From NCBI GenBank assembly GCA_902800215.1, contig CADCDS010000015.1:1-64000 (forward strand): DNA of 64,000 bases, given 5' to 3'. Made by a program: the position numbers and the translations under genes. Below are positions 55,319 through 64,000 of this stretch, one piece after another (positions within the stretch are counted from its first letter, which is position 1; each line of letters starts with the position of its first letter). Under the pieces are notes generated by a model. It was not told the DNA's origin. It saw only the letters and a list, made by a program, of their open reading frames with translations, and made no database searches. This DNA comes from an uncultured Bacteroidales bacterium. Lineage in GTDB: Bacteria; Bacteroidota; Bacteroidia; Bacteroidales; Paludibacteraceae.

Positions 55319-55732
55319 ATGATACGATTTACAACACAGGAAATAGAGATGCCGGCGTTAGATGAGCGCAAGGTAACTCGTTGGATCAGGTCGGTAGCCG
55401 CGGATTACGGGTTTACTGTGGGAAACATCAACTATATCTTCTGTTCCGACGAGCGGGAGTTAGCGGTGAACCGCGAGTTCCTCGGGCATGACTATTATAC
55501 CGACGTCATCACGTTTGACTACTCGACGGAGAGTGTGCTGAACGGAGATATCTTTATTTCGTTAGATACCGTTCGGTCGAATGCGGAGATGGTAGGTGTA
55601 CCATTTGCGGATGAGTTACACCGGATCATCATCCACGGTGTGCTTCACCTCACGGGTCAAGGCGACAAGACGCCGGAGACAAAGGTCGAAATGACTGCCA
55701 AAGAAGAAAAAGCATTGGCTAAGTGGAAGTAA
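55319..55732 (+). CDS. ybeY: Endoribonuclease YbeY
   Basis: 137 residues from the ATG at 55319, one base after the previous stop. INYIFCSDERELAVNREFLGHDYYTDVITFDYS and the metal motif HGVLHLTGQGD (two of the usual three His) are those of YbeY; the third His position is GQGDK here, as is common in Bacteroidota. It trims the 3' end of 16S rRNA and helps ribosome quality control. Its last 10 nt overlap the TonB-receptor gene. Confidence 0.93.
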   Translation: MIRFTTQEIEMPALDERKVTRWIRSVAADYGFTVGNINYIFCSDERELAVNREFLGHDYYTDVITFDYSTESVLNGDIFISLDTVRSNAEMVGVPFADELHRIIIHGVLHLTGQGDKTPETKVEMTAKEEKALAKWK

Positions 55733-58161
55733 GGATACGAATCACATATATTTTTATTTTTCTGCTGTTTGCGTGTACGGTGTATGCGCAAGGGGGTTAC
55801 ACGGTAAGCGGATATGTGACGGACAGGGAGTCGGGCGAGCGTCTGATTGGTGCGGCAGTGTATGACACGGTATCGCATCAAGGAGCCGTGACGAACACGG
55901 CGGGTTTCTATACGCTGACGCTGCCGCAAGGTAAGCCGTCTGTGCTGGTAGCGAGTTATGTGGGCTATGCACCGAGCGTACCATTTGATGCCGACAGTGC
56001 GCAGACACACCATTTCTTTTTGGGCAGCGCCAATACTCTCCAAGAAATAACAGTGACAGGTCATCAGTCCGTCTCCGCGCCGGACAACGTGCAGATGAGT
56101 GCGATTGAGGTGCCTGTTCAGCAGATATTAACCATTCCGGCACTTGGCGGCGAGGTAGATGTGCTTAAGGCGATTCAGTTACTGCCGGGCGTGCAAGCGG
56201 CCGGTGAAGGGAACGCAGGTATTTATGTGCGTGGCGGCGGACCGGACGAGAACCTGGTTATGCTGGACGGCGCTCCGCTGTATAACATCAACCACGCGAT
56301 GGGTATGTTCTCCGTATTTAACGCAGACGCGATCAAGAACGTGACACTATACAAAGGTAATTTCCCTGCCCGTTTCGGTTCACGCCTCAGTTCGGTGATC
56401 GATGTGCGACAGAAAGAGGGCAACAACACTTTCTGGCACGGCGGTATATCGGTCGGTCTCATCTCGTCCCGGCTCAATTTAGAAGGCCCTATCTTCAGCA
56501 AGACACAGTTGGACAGTCTCAAAGAGGGTTACACGCCTCGTGCGAAGACGACGTTCAATATCTCGGCCCGCCGCACTTATTTTGATGTGCTGACAGCACC
56601 TATCATCGCAGCCATCACGGCATCCAACGGTGAGGGCAGATCGTTAATGGCTGGGTACTATTTCTATGACTTCAACGCCAAGTTGTGCCACACGTTCTCG
56701 GACAAAGACCGTTTGAGCATCGGCATTTATAACGGAGCGGACGTGGAGTACATGCGCATGAAGGAGAAGTTCGAGAACGATGATTACAGCGTGAACATGC
56801 GGTACTCATGGGGCAACACGCTGGCAGCGATAGACTGGCAGCACACGATTAATCATCAGCTGTTTTTGAATACGCAGGTGCATTATAGCGGCTATTACTG
56901 CCGCGTAGCGCAGGGTTTAAGTGACCACGGAACAACAGGTCGGTTTGAGCAGGAGATGGGTTACAACAGCATGATCAACGATGTGGCGGCACGGTCGCAA
57001 CTGGAGTACACTCCGAACCAAAAACATAAGGTGACAGCGGGTATCGAGTACACGTATCACTATTTCAAGCCGTCGGTGCAGAACCAGTTTCTGTATTCCG
57101 AATCGGAGACCTCGATGAACATGGACACGACGATAGGCGGTCAGGTTTTGCACGGACATGAGGTAGCGGCTTTTGTAGAGGACACGTGGACTCCGTGCCA
57201 TTGGTTCCGGCTCAATTACGGAGCACGGTTCAGCATGTACGGCATTCGCGGCAAGGTATATCCGTCCGCAGAACCGCGTATCGGCATGCGTTTTCTGCCG
57301 CATCGGGACGTAGCGCTGAAGATGAGTTATTCGTATATGTCGCAGTATGTGCATCTGCTCAGTAACAGTTCGGTCTCTCTGCCGAGCGACTTATGGGTGC
57401 CGGTAACGACGGATATTCCTCCGATGCGGTCCATGCAGGTAGCAGCGGGTATCAGTTATAACATCTGCAATCAGGTGGAGTTGAGCGTAGAGGGGTACTA
57501 CAAACGCAGTCTGAACCTGCTGGAGTACAAAGAGGGTGCATCGTTCATGGGTTACACGGACGACTGGCAGAAACAGGTGGAGGTTGGCAACGGCTGGAGT
57601 TACGGCGTGGAGTTTCTGGTACAGCGCACGGTAGGCCCGGTGACGGGATGGATCGGTTATACGTGGAGCCGGTCGATGCGTCAGTTTGAGCACATCAACA
57701 ACGGCAAGCCGTTCCATGCCAAGTACGACCGCGAGCACGACCTGAGCATCACGCTGCAGTACCAGATCACGCCTCGTATCGATGTGGCGGGCACATGGGT
57801 ATACGGAACGGGTATGCGCGGTACACTGGCTACGCAGGTCTATTATGACAACGGACACGAAGTGGAGTACTTCCATGAACGCAACGGCTACATGATGCCG
57901 GACTATCATCGACTGGATCTGGCGATCAATTTTCACGTCCCACACAAGCACTCCGTCAACGGCAAGAAAGGTAAAGTGGACGGGTACTATGGTCGCGGCG
58001 GATGGCTCAAGAACGCAGAACACATTGTGAACATCAGCTGTTATAATGTGTATTGCCGCATGAACCCGATGTTTGTCATACCGGATACTTACAGCGGCAA
58101 GTTGTACCAGGTCAGCATCTTCCCTATCCTACCGAGTATCAGTTACCATTTCAAATTCTAA
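55723..58161 (+). CDS. TonB-dependent outer-membrane receptor with carboxypeptidase-like domain
   Basis: 812 residues from the GTG at 55723, the only start that keeps the signal peptide (FIFLLFACTVYAQ). Domains: carboxypeptidase-regulatory-like fold at about 25-105 (YTVSGYVTDRESGERLIGAAVYD, NTAGFYTLTLPQGKPSVLVASYVGY), plug at about 115-230 (LLPGVQAAGEGNAGIYVRGGGPDENLVMLDGAPLYN) and a barrel ending YHFKF, with a terminal aromatic. It is followed by a DUF4249 lipoprotein, a pair known in Bacteroidota. The ligand is unknown; pectin fragments are possible given the lyase downstream. Confidence 0.92.
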   Translation: MEVRIRITYIFIFLLFACTVYAQGGYTVSGYVTDRESGERLIGAAVYDTVSHQGAVTNTAGFYTLTLPQGKPSVLVASYVGYAPSVPFDADSAQTHHFFLGSANTLQEITVTGHQSVSAPDNVQMSAIEVPVQQILTIPALGGEVDVLKAIQLLPGVQAAGEGNAGIYVRGGGPDENLVMLDGAPLYNINHAMGMFSVFNADAIKNVTLYKGNFPARFGSRLSSVIDVRQKEGNNTFWHGGISVGLISSRLNLEGPIFSKTQLDSLKEGYTPRAKTTFNISARRTYFDVLTAPIIAAITASNGEGRSLMAGYYFYDFNAKLCHTFSDKDRLSIGIYNGADVEYMRMKEKFENDDYSVNMRYSWGNTLAAIDWQHTINHQLFLNTQVHYSGYYCRVAQGLSDHGTTGRFEQEMGYNSMINDVAARSQLEYTPNQKHKVTAGIEYTYHYFKPSVQNQFLYSESETSMNMDTTIGGQVLHGHEVAAFVEDTWTPCHWFRLNYGARFSMYGIRGKVYPSAEPRIGMRFLPHRDVALKMSYSYMSQYVHLLSNSSVSLPSDLWVPVTTDIPPMRSMQVAAGISYNICNQVELSVEGYYKRSLNLLEYKEGASFMGYTDDWQKQVEVGNGWSYGVEFLVQRTVGPVTGWIGYTWSRSMRQFEHINNGKPFHAKYDREHDLSITLQYQITPRIDVAGTWVYGTGMRGTLATQVYYDNGHEVEYFHERNGYMMPDYHRLDLAINFHVPHKHSVNGKKGKVDGYYGRGGWLKNAEHIVNISCYNVYCRMNPMFVIPDTYSGKLYQVSIFPILPSISYHFKF

Positions 58162-58165
58162 GCGC

Positions 58166-59191
58166 ATGAGAAAGAGACAGTTATATGGACTTATATGGGT
58201 ACTGACCCTATTAACAGTGCTGACAGGCTGTGAGGATATATTCTACCGCGAAGTGGATTTCCAGGGCGAGACGGAACCGGAGATGTTGGTGGTAAACGGT
58301 GAATGGTTTCTGAACCAACAGCCGACTGCCCTTGTGTCGCACTCTTACTTCGTTAACCGAACGGACAAACGCAAGGACGATTGGATCCGTGATGCACAGG
58401 TGTGTATGCGGGTGAACGGGCAGCCGTATGATATGAGTTGGCAGGACAACTGCACTTATGCTAACTATTCGCTGCCTCAACTGCGAGCAGAAGACACCGT
58501 AGAAATCACGGTGAGTCATCCGGACTACCAAGCAGTGAGCGCAAAGCTGGTCATGCCGGGACAGGTACGTTGTACCGTGAGTAAGACGGAGTTGCTGCCG
58601 AGTCGGCAGATTGCATTCCAACTGGATCTGGATGCTTACGAAGGCAACGAAGACGATGTCATCGGGATTTGGGCAGACGGTATGATTGAGGGATCGTGGA
58701 CCTCTACGTACGGGTCGCAACAACGGACCAACACCGGCAATATCCAACTGCACACCCTCTACTCGAACGACATTGTGTTTGCGGCAGCGGAGAATGCTTC
58801 GACCCAAGGCTACTTCGGTGCCAAGTCCGGCTATCTCTATTTTCCCGCCTCGGAGTTGAAAGAGCCGAGACGCATTCAGTTGTTTGTGGATACGTACGAG
58901 TTACAACGACAATACGAATCCGTAGAAGCAAAGCAGTTGAATGTCCGGGTGACGGCTTGTACGTATAGTGCGTACCGGTTCGAGGTATCGACCCGCAGCA
59001 GTTATTACGATGATGCGTTGCCGCCTCCGAGTCATCTGCCGTATCAGGAGAATATTATGGAACAGATCATGGTGGCTATTCAGTCCATGTTAGGTGACCA
59101 GGAGCCTAAACAGGTCTATTCGAACGTAGAAAACGGCCTGGGACACGTGGAAGCCTGTAGTATGGATATTCACACGATAGATTTCGAATAA
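58166..59191 (+). CDS. DUF4249 lipoprotein, receptor partner
   Basis: 341 residues from the ATG at 58166, 4 nt after the receptor stop; the longer in-frame extension is inside the receptor gene and would bury the signal. Lipobox VLTGC|E (Cys about 18). FQGETEPEMLVVNGEWF is the characteristic DUF4249 start. These proteins accompany TonB receptors like the one upstream, apparently as surface-exposed accessory lipoproteins comparable to SusD but unrelated in sequence. Confidence 0.87.
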   Translation: MRKRQLYGLIWVLTLLTVLTGCEDIFYREVDFQGETEPEMLVVNGEWFLNQQPTALVSHSYFVNRTDKRKDDWIRDAQVCMRVNGQPYDMSWQDNCTYANYSLPQLRAEDTVEITVSHPDYQAVSAKLVMPGQVRCTVSKTELLPSRQIAFQLDLDAYEGNEDDVIGIWADGMIEGSWTSTYGSQQRTNTGNIQLHTLYSNDIVFAAAENASTQGYFGAKSGYLYFPASELKEPRRIQLFVDTYELQRQYESVEAKQLNVRVTACTYSAYRFEVSTRSSYYDDALPPPSHLPYQENIMEQIMVAIQSMLGDQEPKQVYSNVENGLGHVEACSMDIHTIDFE

Positions 59192-59207
59192 ATAAAAAGA
59201 TAAAGTT

Positions 59208-60809
59208 ATGAAAAGAATCCTCTTCACACTTCTTTGTTCGCTGGTGCTGGTGTCGGCACAGGCAGTCAATTATTGTGCTACGCAAAGTTGGGGATACGCC
59301 GGAAATAGCGTAACGGGAGGAGGCAGTACCAGCCCTACCCTTGTAAGTAACGAGAGTCAACTGAGTACAGCGTTAAACACCAAGAACAGCGTCATTATTA
59401 TCACGCAGGATATCACCGTTACCAATCATATCAGTTCGGATAAGAGCAACCTGACGATCATGGCATTGCCGGGAAAGAAACTGATTTCCAACAAGCAGAA
59501 CCAAAACGAGTCCGGTATCTTATATCTGAAGGGCAATAATATTATTATCCGGAACGTCACTTTTGTCGGTCCCGGTGCGTATGACTGCGACGGATGGGAC
59601 AATTTATGTCTGGATAAAGCGACGAATGTGTGGGTGGACCATTGCGATTTTCAGGATGGATGTGACGGAAACTTCGACATCAAAGGCAAGTCGGACAATA
59701 TCACCGTTACCTGGTGCCGTTTTCGGTATCTGAAGGCACCGAAGGCAGGTGGTTCCGGCGGATCGGACGATCACCGATTCTCCAACCTCGTTGGTTCGGG
59801 AAGTTCGGACAAACCGGATGATGGCACGTATAATATCACCTATGGTTTCTGCTGGTGGGACGAAGGTTGCAAGCAACGTATGACGCGTTGTCGAAACTGC
59901 CTGTTGCATTTCCTGAACTGCTATTGGAACAGTTCGGTTGCAGACTATTATGTAGGTCCGGAGAATGCGAAATGCTATTTTGAGGGTTGTACTTTTGCCG
60001 GCAAAGCGAACAGTGCTTCCAAGATTTGGAGTCCGTTTAACGGTTCGACCAATTACTGCACATTTGTGGACTGCACGGGTAATCTTCCGTCGAACAGCAG
60101 CACTCCTGTTGCTGCTCCGAGTTATAGTTATGAGACGGTTTCTGCTGCGACAGCGAAGAATATGATCACGAACAGCACTTGCGGTGCCGGTGCCACCTTG
60201 ACAGTAACGACGAGTGCTGAAGTCAGTTCTTCTTGCGACGGAGAAGAGCCGCCGGTAGATCCGATTATAGTCGATGGAGACTGCTGTGTGGACTTGAGTT
60301 TAGGCGAAGCGCCTACAGTAAGTAACGGCGGTATTCCTGCAGAATTCAGCCAACTATCGGTGGTTGCTAACTTAGCCAAGGGCACGTGGGATCAGGGATA
60401 CCTGAATATGGGTGGAAATGCCGACTATATCACCTTTGATTTCTCCGCATATGATGCAGTTATTGAGGCGGTGGAGTTTGATGTAACGATTCCTAATCTG
60501 GATGCATCCGCCAACAAGAATACAATTGCCTATCATTGGAACAGCGATGCCAATACTACCTATACGATCTCAAGCAAAAACACAGAGACGGTTCAACTGA
60601 CTGCTCCGGCTAATGCCAAATCGTTCACGATCCAGCGTTCGGCAGGAACGGGTACCCGTATTTCGAATGTCTGCTTTCAGATACAAGGAGCGGAAACGGG
60701 AATAGAGACCGTGGAAGGTGGAAAGGAAAAATATAAAATAATTCGCGAAGGACAATTGCTTATCCTTCGCGATGGAAAAACCTATACTGTGACAGGTCAA
60801 AGTCTCTGA
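59208..60809 (+). CDS. Pectate lyase (polysaccharide lyase family 1) with short T9SS-like tail
   Basis: 533 residues. Signal peptide 1-20. The right-handed beta-helix lyase domain at about 25-330 has ITVTNHISSDKSNLTIMALPG, VWVDHCDFQDGCDGNFDIKGKSDNITVTWC and RMTRCRNCLLHFLNCYW, corresponding to the Ca2+-binding Asps and catalytic Arg region of PL1. A beta-sandwich-like region follows (about 355-500), and the last 26 residues ([25 protein letters not shown] region) form a short tail like that of the convergent nuclease gene. It cleaves polygalacturonate by beta-elimination, likely as a secreted or surface enzyme. Confidence 0.9.
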   Translation: MKRILFTLLCSLVLVSAQAVNYCATQSWGYAGNSVTGGGSTSPTLVSNESQLSTALNTKNSVIIITQDITVTNHISSDKSNLTIMALPGKKLISNKQNQNESGILYLKGNNIIIRNVTFVGPGAYDCDGWDNLCLDKATNVWVDHCDFQDGCDGNFDIKGKSDNITVTWCRFRYLKAPKAGGSGGSDDHRFSNLVGSGSSDKPDDGTYNITYGFCWWDEGCKQRMTRCRNCLLHFLNCYWNSSVADYYVGPENAKCYFEGCTFAGKANSASKIWSPFNGSTNYCTFVDCTGNLPSNSSTPVAAPSYSYETVSAATAKNMITNSTCGAGATLTVTTSAEVSSSCDGEEPPVDPIIVDGDCCVDLSLGEAPTVSNGGIPAEFSQLSVVANLAKGTWDQGYLNMGGNADYITFDFSAYDAVIEAVEFDVTIPNLDASANKNTIAYHWNSDANTTYTISSKNTETVQLTAPANAKSFTIQRSAGTGTRISNVCFQIQGAETGIETVEGGKEKYKIIREGQLLILRDGKTYTVTGQSL

Positions 60810-61837
60810 CCGGTGATGGTATATTCTACTCCGCTGCGGATGATGATGAGTTGTCCGTGGCGGATTATTTTTTGTACAGCCGGTACGGAGGCATCAATAC
60901 CATCTATATCCGACGGATCAATCGGTTCGTCTTCTCCCAAACGCAGGCCAACCATCACAGCATCGTGATCGGAATAACGTTGGCTGTAGGACTGCGAAGT
61001 ATTGGTATGCCAAACGGCTGCACCAGTAATCTGTGCGGCCATGGTCTCATTGGCGAAGGCATGGTCGATCAGTTCGTGCGTACCTTTATAGATATAGGAA
61101 TACGCGTTCTCATCAAAACGCAGCAGTTGCTCTTCGTAACCGCCATTCTCGATGATGGTGATACAGCTCTCATCCATCTGTGCATTCAGATCACCCATGA
61201 TGAGGATGTCCGGGTCTTTCACTTTGGAAGAGTTGGACAGGCCGCTCATGAGCCAAGTAGCGTTATCCACCCGTTTGTTTTTAGCTGCATCGTCCGACAT
61301 CGCCTTGAAATGGTTCATGGAGAGCGTGAAACGTTCGCCTGTCGCTAATTCTTCCCAGGCCTGAATACGCATGGTATTTTTGTAATACGTCACGTTGGTA
61401 GCCTGATAATTGGACATATACGGCTGCACTTTATCCGAACGATAGATGAAACCTGCCTTGATATTATTATTATAATAGGAGTCCCAATCCACGTCAATAC
61501 CATCGTAAACGGCGACATAGAGTCCTTCCTCGCCGGCTTCGATATTCATGGCCTGCGCTAAATGGGTCAGCACATCGGGTTTGGCTTCCACTTCGCAGAA
61601 AGCCAACACATCGGCTTCGGATGCCACCATTACCTCTGCGATCTTAGTGGTTTTGGCAGCTATCTGATCCTCGGTGAAGTCACCTCTACCGTCGTTAGGG
61701 TGAATATAGTAGTTCTCAAGGTTATTGGCAAGAACGACTATTCTGGCGTTCCCCAGATTGGGTACGGCAGGAATAGCGGCGTGCACGATAAGTGCCGCCG
61801 CTATACCTAAACATATCAAGAGTGATCGTTTCATCAA
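60797..61837 (-). CDS. Secreted endonuclease/exonuclease/phosphatase-family protein with short T9SS-like tail
   Basis: 346 residues. Signal peptide of about 21 ([13 protein letters not shown]). EEP fold motifs: [20 protein letters not shown] (metal Glu), [13 protein letters not shown] (GDLN motif) and [12 protein letters not shown] (SDH motif). It is probably an extracellular DNase or phosphoesterase. The C-terminal 25 residues ([21 protein letters not shown]) match the pectate lyase tail. The gene is translationally coupled to sdhB by an ATGA overlap, an odd place for an exported nuclease. Confidence 0.85.
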   Translation of the reverse strand: MMKRSLLICLGIAAALIVHAAIPAVPNLGNARIVVLANNLENYYIHPNDGRGDFTEDQIAAKTTKIAEVMVASEADVLAFCEVEAKPDVLTHLAQAMNIEAGEEGLYVAVYDGIDVDWDSYYNNNIKAGFIYRSDKVQPYMSNYQATNVTYYKNTMRIQAWEELATGERFTLSMNHFKAMSDDAAKNKRVDNATWLMSGLSNSSKVKDPDILIMGDLNAQMDESCITIIENGGYEEQLLRFDENAYSYIYKGTHELIDHAFANETMAAQITGAAVWHTNTSQSYSQRYSDHDAVMVGLRLGEDEPIDPSDIDGIDASVPAVQKIIRHGQLIIIRSGVEYTITGQRL

Positions 61838-62589
61838 TCTTTGAATTTAGCGCAGAGGAACTCGCGGTTGAGGCGAGCGATGTTAGCGAGGCTAACGGAT
61901 TTCGGACATTCAGCGGCACATGCACCGGTGTTGGTACAGTTACCGAAACCGAGTTCATCCATCTTAGCCACCATCGCTTTCGCACGCGCAGCACCTTCGA
62001 TCTTACCTTGCGGGAGCAGGGCAAGTTGCGAAACTTTTGCTGCTACGAACAACATTGCCGAACCGTTCTTACATGCAGCAGCACAGGCACCACAACCGAT
62101 ACAGGAAGCTGCGTCCATGGCCTCGTCAGCAACGGGCTTCGGGATGGGTATTGCGTTGGCATCGGGTACACCACCGGTGTTGACGGAAACGAAACCACCA
62201 GCCTGCATGATCTTGTCGTATGCACCGCGGTCGACCATGAGGTCTTTGATTACCGGGAACGCACGGCTGCGCCACGGTTCTACGGTGATCGTCTCACCGT
62301 CATGGAACTTACGCATGTGGAGCTGGCAGGTCGTGATAGCGCTGTCAGGTCCATGCGGGTGACCGTTGACGTACATGGAGCACATACCGCAGATACCCTC
62401 ACGGCAGTCGTGATCATAGGTAACGGGGTCTTTGTGCTGTTCAACGAGTTGCTCGTTGAGAATATCGATCATCTCCAAGAACGAAGCACCTTGGAAGACG
62501 TGCTTGAGCTCATAGGTCTCAAAATGACCTTGTGCTTTAGGTCCTGCTTGTCTCCAAACACGAACCTTAATATCAATATACTGATCCAT
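61834..62589 (-). CDS. sdhB: Succinate dehydrogenase/fumarate reductase iron-sulfur subunit
   Basis: 251 residues, the type B SQR/QFR form. 2Fe-2S motif [12 protein letters not shown] (about residues 64-75), ferredoxin-type [17 protein letters not shown] and [15 protein letters not shown] for the 4Fe-4S and 3Fe-4S clusters. It passes electrons between SdhA and the membrane cytochrome subunit. In gut Bacteroidales it usually works as fumarate reductase. It follows sdhA after a 31-nt gap filled by heptamer repeats. Confidence 0.96.
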   Translation of the reverse strand: MDQYIDIKVRVWRQAGPKAQGHFETYELKHVFQGASFLEMIDILNEQLVEQHKDPVTYDHDCREGICGMCSMYVNGHPHGPDSAITTCQLHMRKFHDGETITVEPWRSRAFPVIKDLMVDRGAYDKIMQAGGFVSVNTGGVPDANAIPIPKPVADEAMDAASCIGCGACAAACKNGSAMLFVAAKVSQLALLPQGKIEGAARAKAMVAKMDELGFGNCTNTGACAAECPKSVSLANIARLNREFLCAKFKD

Positions 62590-62596
62590 AAAACTA

Positions 62597-62632
62597 ATTT
62601 ACGATTTGACGATTTACGATTTACGATTTGTA
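62597..62632 (+). repeat. Heptamer array, ATTTACG type, between sdhA and sdhB
   Basis: ATTTACG, ATTTGAC, (G), ATTTACG, ATTTACG, ATTTGTA. It fills the intergenic gap and includes the sdhA stop codon TAA, so the last SdhA residues (YKS) are repeat-derived. Confidence 0.88.
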
Positions 62633-64000
62633 GTTACGGGTCTTTCTCTCAGTAAACTCGTAGTCAAGCGGCTCCTTGATGAGTTCGGGTTCGCTGTCTT
62701 CGCCGGTATATTTCCAGCAGCCTACGTATGCGAACTTGTCATCCTGACGGAGTGCTTCACCTTCCGGCGTCTGGTATTCCTCACGGAAGTGACCACCGCA
62801 GGACTCCTCACGATGGAGGGCATCCACAGCCATGAGACGACCGATCTCGATGAAGTCAGCCAGACGGAGTGCTTTCTCGAGCTCGTTGTTGAGGGCATTG
62901 GCCTCACCCGGGATATAGACGTTGGTCCAGAACTCTTTCTTGATGGCATCGATCTTCGCAATACCTTCCTTGAGTCCTTCGGCAGTACGGCCCATACCTA
63001 CGAAGTCCCACATGATAAGACCGAGTTCCTTATGGATGGAGTCAACCGAACGCTTACCCTGAATAGCCATGAGTTTGTCGATTTTCGCTTTGACTGCTTT
63101 CTCCGCTTCAGCGAACTCCGGCAGGTCGGTACTCATACGCGGAACACCGATCTGGTCAGAGAGGTAGTTCTGGATGGTGTACGGAAGAACAAAGTAACCA
63201 TCTGCGAGACCTTGCATGAGGGCGGAAGCACCGAGACGGTTTGCACCGTGGTCGGAGAAGTTCGCCTCACCGATACAGAACAGACCTTTCACGGAAGTCT
63301 GGAGCTCGTAGTCTACCCAGATACCACCCATGGTGTAGTGGATAGCCGGGAAGATCATCATCGGATCCTCATACGGGTTCTCGTCCACGATCTTCTCATA
63401 CATCTGGAAGAGGTTTCCGTATTTCTGAGCTACCACATCCTTGCCCAGACGCTGAATAGCGTCAGAGAAATCAAGGAACACAGCGAGACCGGTATTGTTC
63501 ACACCGTAACCCTTGTCGCAACGCTCTTTAGCAGCACGGGAAGCGACGTCACGGGGAACGAGGTTACCGAATGCCGGATAACGACGCTCGAGATAGTAGT
63601 CACGATCTTCTTCGGGGATGTCACGACCTTTGATCTCACCGGCTTGCAGACGTTTTGCGTCTTCGAGTTTTTTCGGAACCCAGATACGACCGTCGTTACG
63701 GAGCGACTCCGACATGAGGGTCAGTTTGGATTGGAAGTCACCGTGCTTCGGGATACAGGTCGGGTGGATCTGTGCGTAGCAGGGGTTAGCGAAATATGCG
63801 CCGTGGCGGTACATCTGCATAGCAGCGGAACCGTTGGAAGCCATGGCGTTGGTGGAGAGGAAGAACGTGTTTCCGTAACCGCCCGAACCAACAACTACTG
63901 CGTGCGCAAAGAAACGCTCGATCTTACCGGTCACGAGGTTACGTGCGATGATACCACGCGCACGCTTCTCACCGTTCTCATCAGCGATGAGCACGATATC
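62621..64000 (-). CDS. sdhA: Succinate dehydrogenase/fumarate reductase flavoprotein subunit, cut by the right edge
   Basis: The visible C-terminal part is about 459 residues; the N-terminal FAD-binding region lies beyond 64000 and the frame is open at the edge. [31 protein letters not shown] contains the substrate-binding His, [16 protein letters not shown] the active-site Arg region, and [47 protein letters not shown] the C-terminal FAD motif. [17 protein letters not shown] and [14 protein letters not shown] follow. Typical length is 640-660, so about 190 residues are missing. Confidence 0.96.
   Translation of the reverse strand, partial: DIVLIADENGEKRARGIIARNLVTGKIERFFAHAVVVGSGGYGNTFFLSTNAMASNGSAAMQMYRHGAYFANPCYAQIHPTCIPKHGDFQSKLTLMSESLRNDGRIWVPKKLEDAKRLQAGEIKGRDIPEEDRDYYLERRYPAFGNLVPRDVASRAAKERCDKGYGVNNTGLAVFLDFSDAIQRLGKDVVAQKYGNLFQMYEKIVDENPYEDPMMIFPAIHYTMGGIWVDYELQTSVKGLFCIGEANFSDHGANRLGASALMQGLADGYFVLPYTIQNYLSDQIGVPRMSTDLPEFAEAEKAVKAKIDKLMAIQGKRSVDSIHKELGLIMWDFVGMGRTAEGLKEGIAKIDAIKKEFWTNVYIPGEANALNNELEKALRLADFIEIGRLMAVDALHREESCGGHFREEYQTPEGEALRQDDKFAYVGCWKYTGEDSEPELIKEPLDYEFTERKTRNYKS

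Overview
The window comes from a Bacteroidales bacterium (Bacteroidota), probably an uncultured gut or rumen type; I cannot place it below order. The evidence is a nearly complete type IX secretion (T9SS)/gliding gene set (sprA, gldK, a gldL-gldM fusion, gldN, porP/sprF, gldG), Bacteroidota-specific small families (DUF4295, DUF3098, DUF5683, DUF4249, DUF4861), and promoters of the Bacteroidota form (TTG, then TAnnTTTG). There are no rRNA genes, transposases, phage genes or CRISPR arrays.

Layout. 1-800: edge of an unknown gene, a candidate structured ncRNA, a 58-codon AbiEi-like remnant antisense to it, and tRNA-Lys. 891-3690 (minus): ribosomal proteins bL28 and bL33 and DUF4295, followed by a cell-wall amino-sugar recycling set (AmgK-like kinase, RapZ-C protein, MurU-like nucleotidyltransferase). 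3876-19892 (plus): NrnA, a double-parvulin PPIase, GldG, a LysM/periplasmic-binding protein, a PorT-type barrel, KduI, a DUF4861 lipoprotein, GT9, ParA, ParB, DUF5683, MltD, MerR and YfhO. 19843-29379 (minus): surface polysaccharide genes (GT2, a TagF-like polyol-phosphate transferase, a UGM-like flavoprotein, a TarI-SDR fusion), Kdo supply (KdsC, KdsD), GT4, an IspD/TarI-type cytidylyltransferase and ThiL. 29548-38207 (plus): RuvA, SprA and a NadR-like kinase. 38204-38894 (minus): Dtd, tRNA-Arg, tRNA-Asp. 39021-52551 (minus): one long run, transcribed in the order DUF2795, PorP, GldK, GldLM, GldN, FtsX, DUF3098, UppP, TruB, QueA, Ung, PolA, SGNH protein. 52691-54024 (minus): methyltransferase and PduO-type adenosyltransferase. 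54085-60809 (plus): SpmA/B-like transporter, YbeY, TonB receptor with DUF4249 partner, pectate lyase. 60797-64000 (minus): SdhA (cut by the edge), SdhB and a secreted nuclease.

How it fits together. GldK/L/M/N, SprA and PorP form the T9SS trans-envelope motor and translocon. The pectate lyase and the nuclease end in matching short tails that look like T9SS sorting signals, so they are likely cargo. Pectate lyase, KduI and the DUF4861 lipoprotein point to pectin/uronate use.

Most unusual: (1) GldL and GldM are one 810-residue ORF. (2) At least nineteen short arrays of degenerate 7-bp repeats, of many unrelated sequences, lie inside conserved genes and at gene ends, where they supply start and stop codons. 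(3) PolA has lost its 3'-5' exonuclease domain, and the junction carries such repeats. (4) A dozen promoters share an extended -33 element and an invariant 20-nt spacer.
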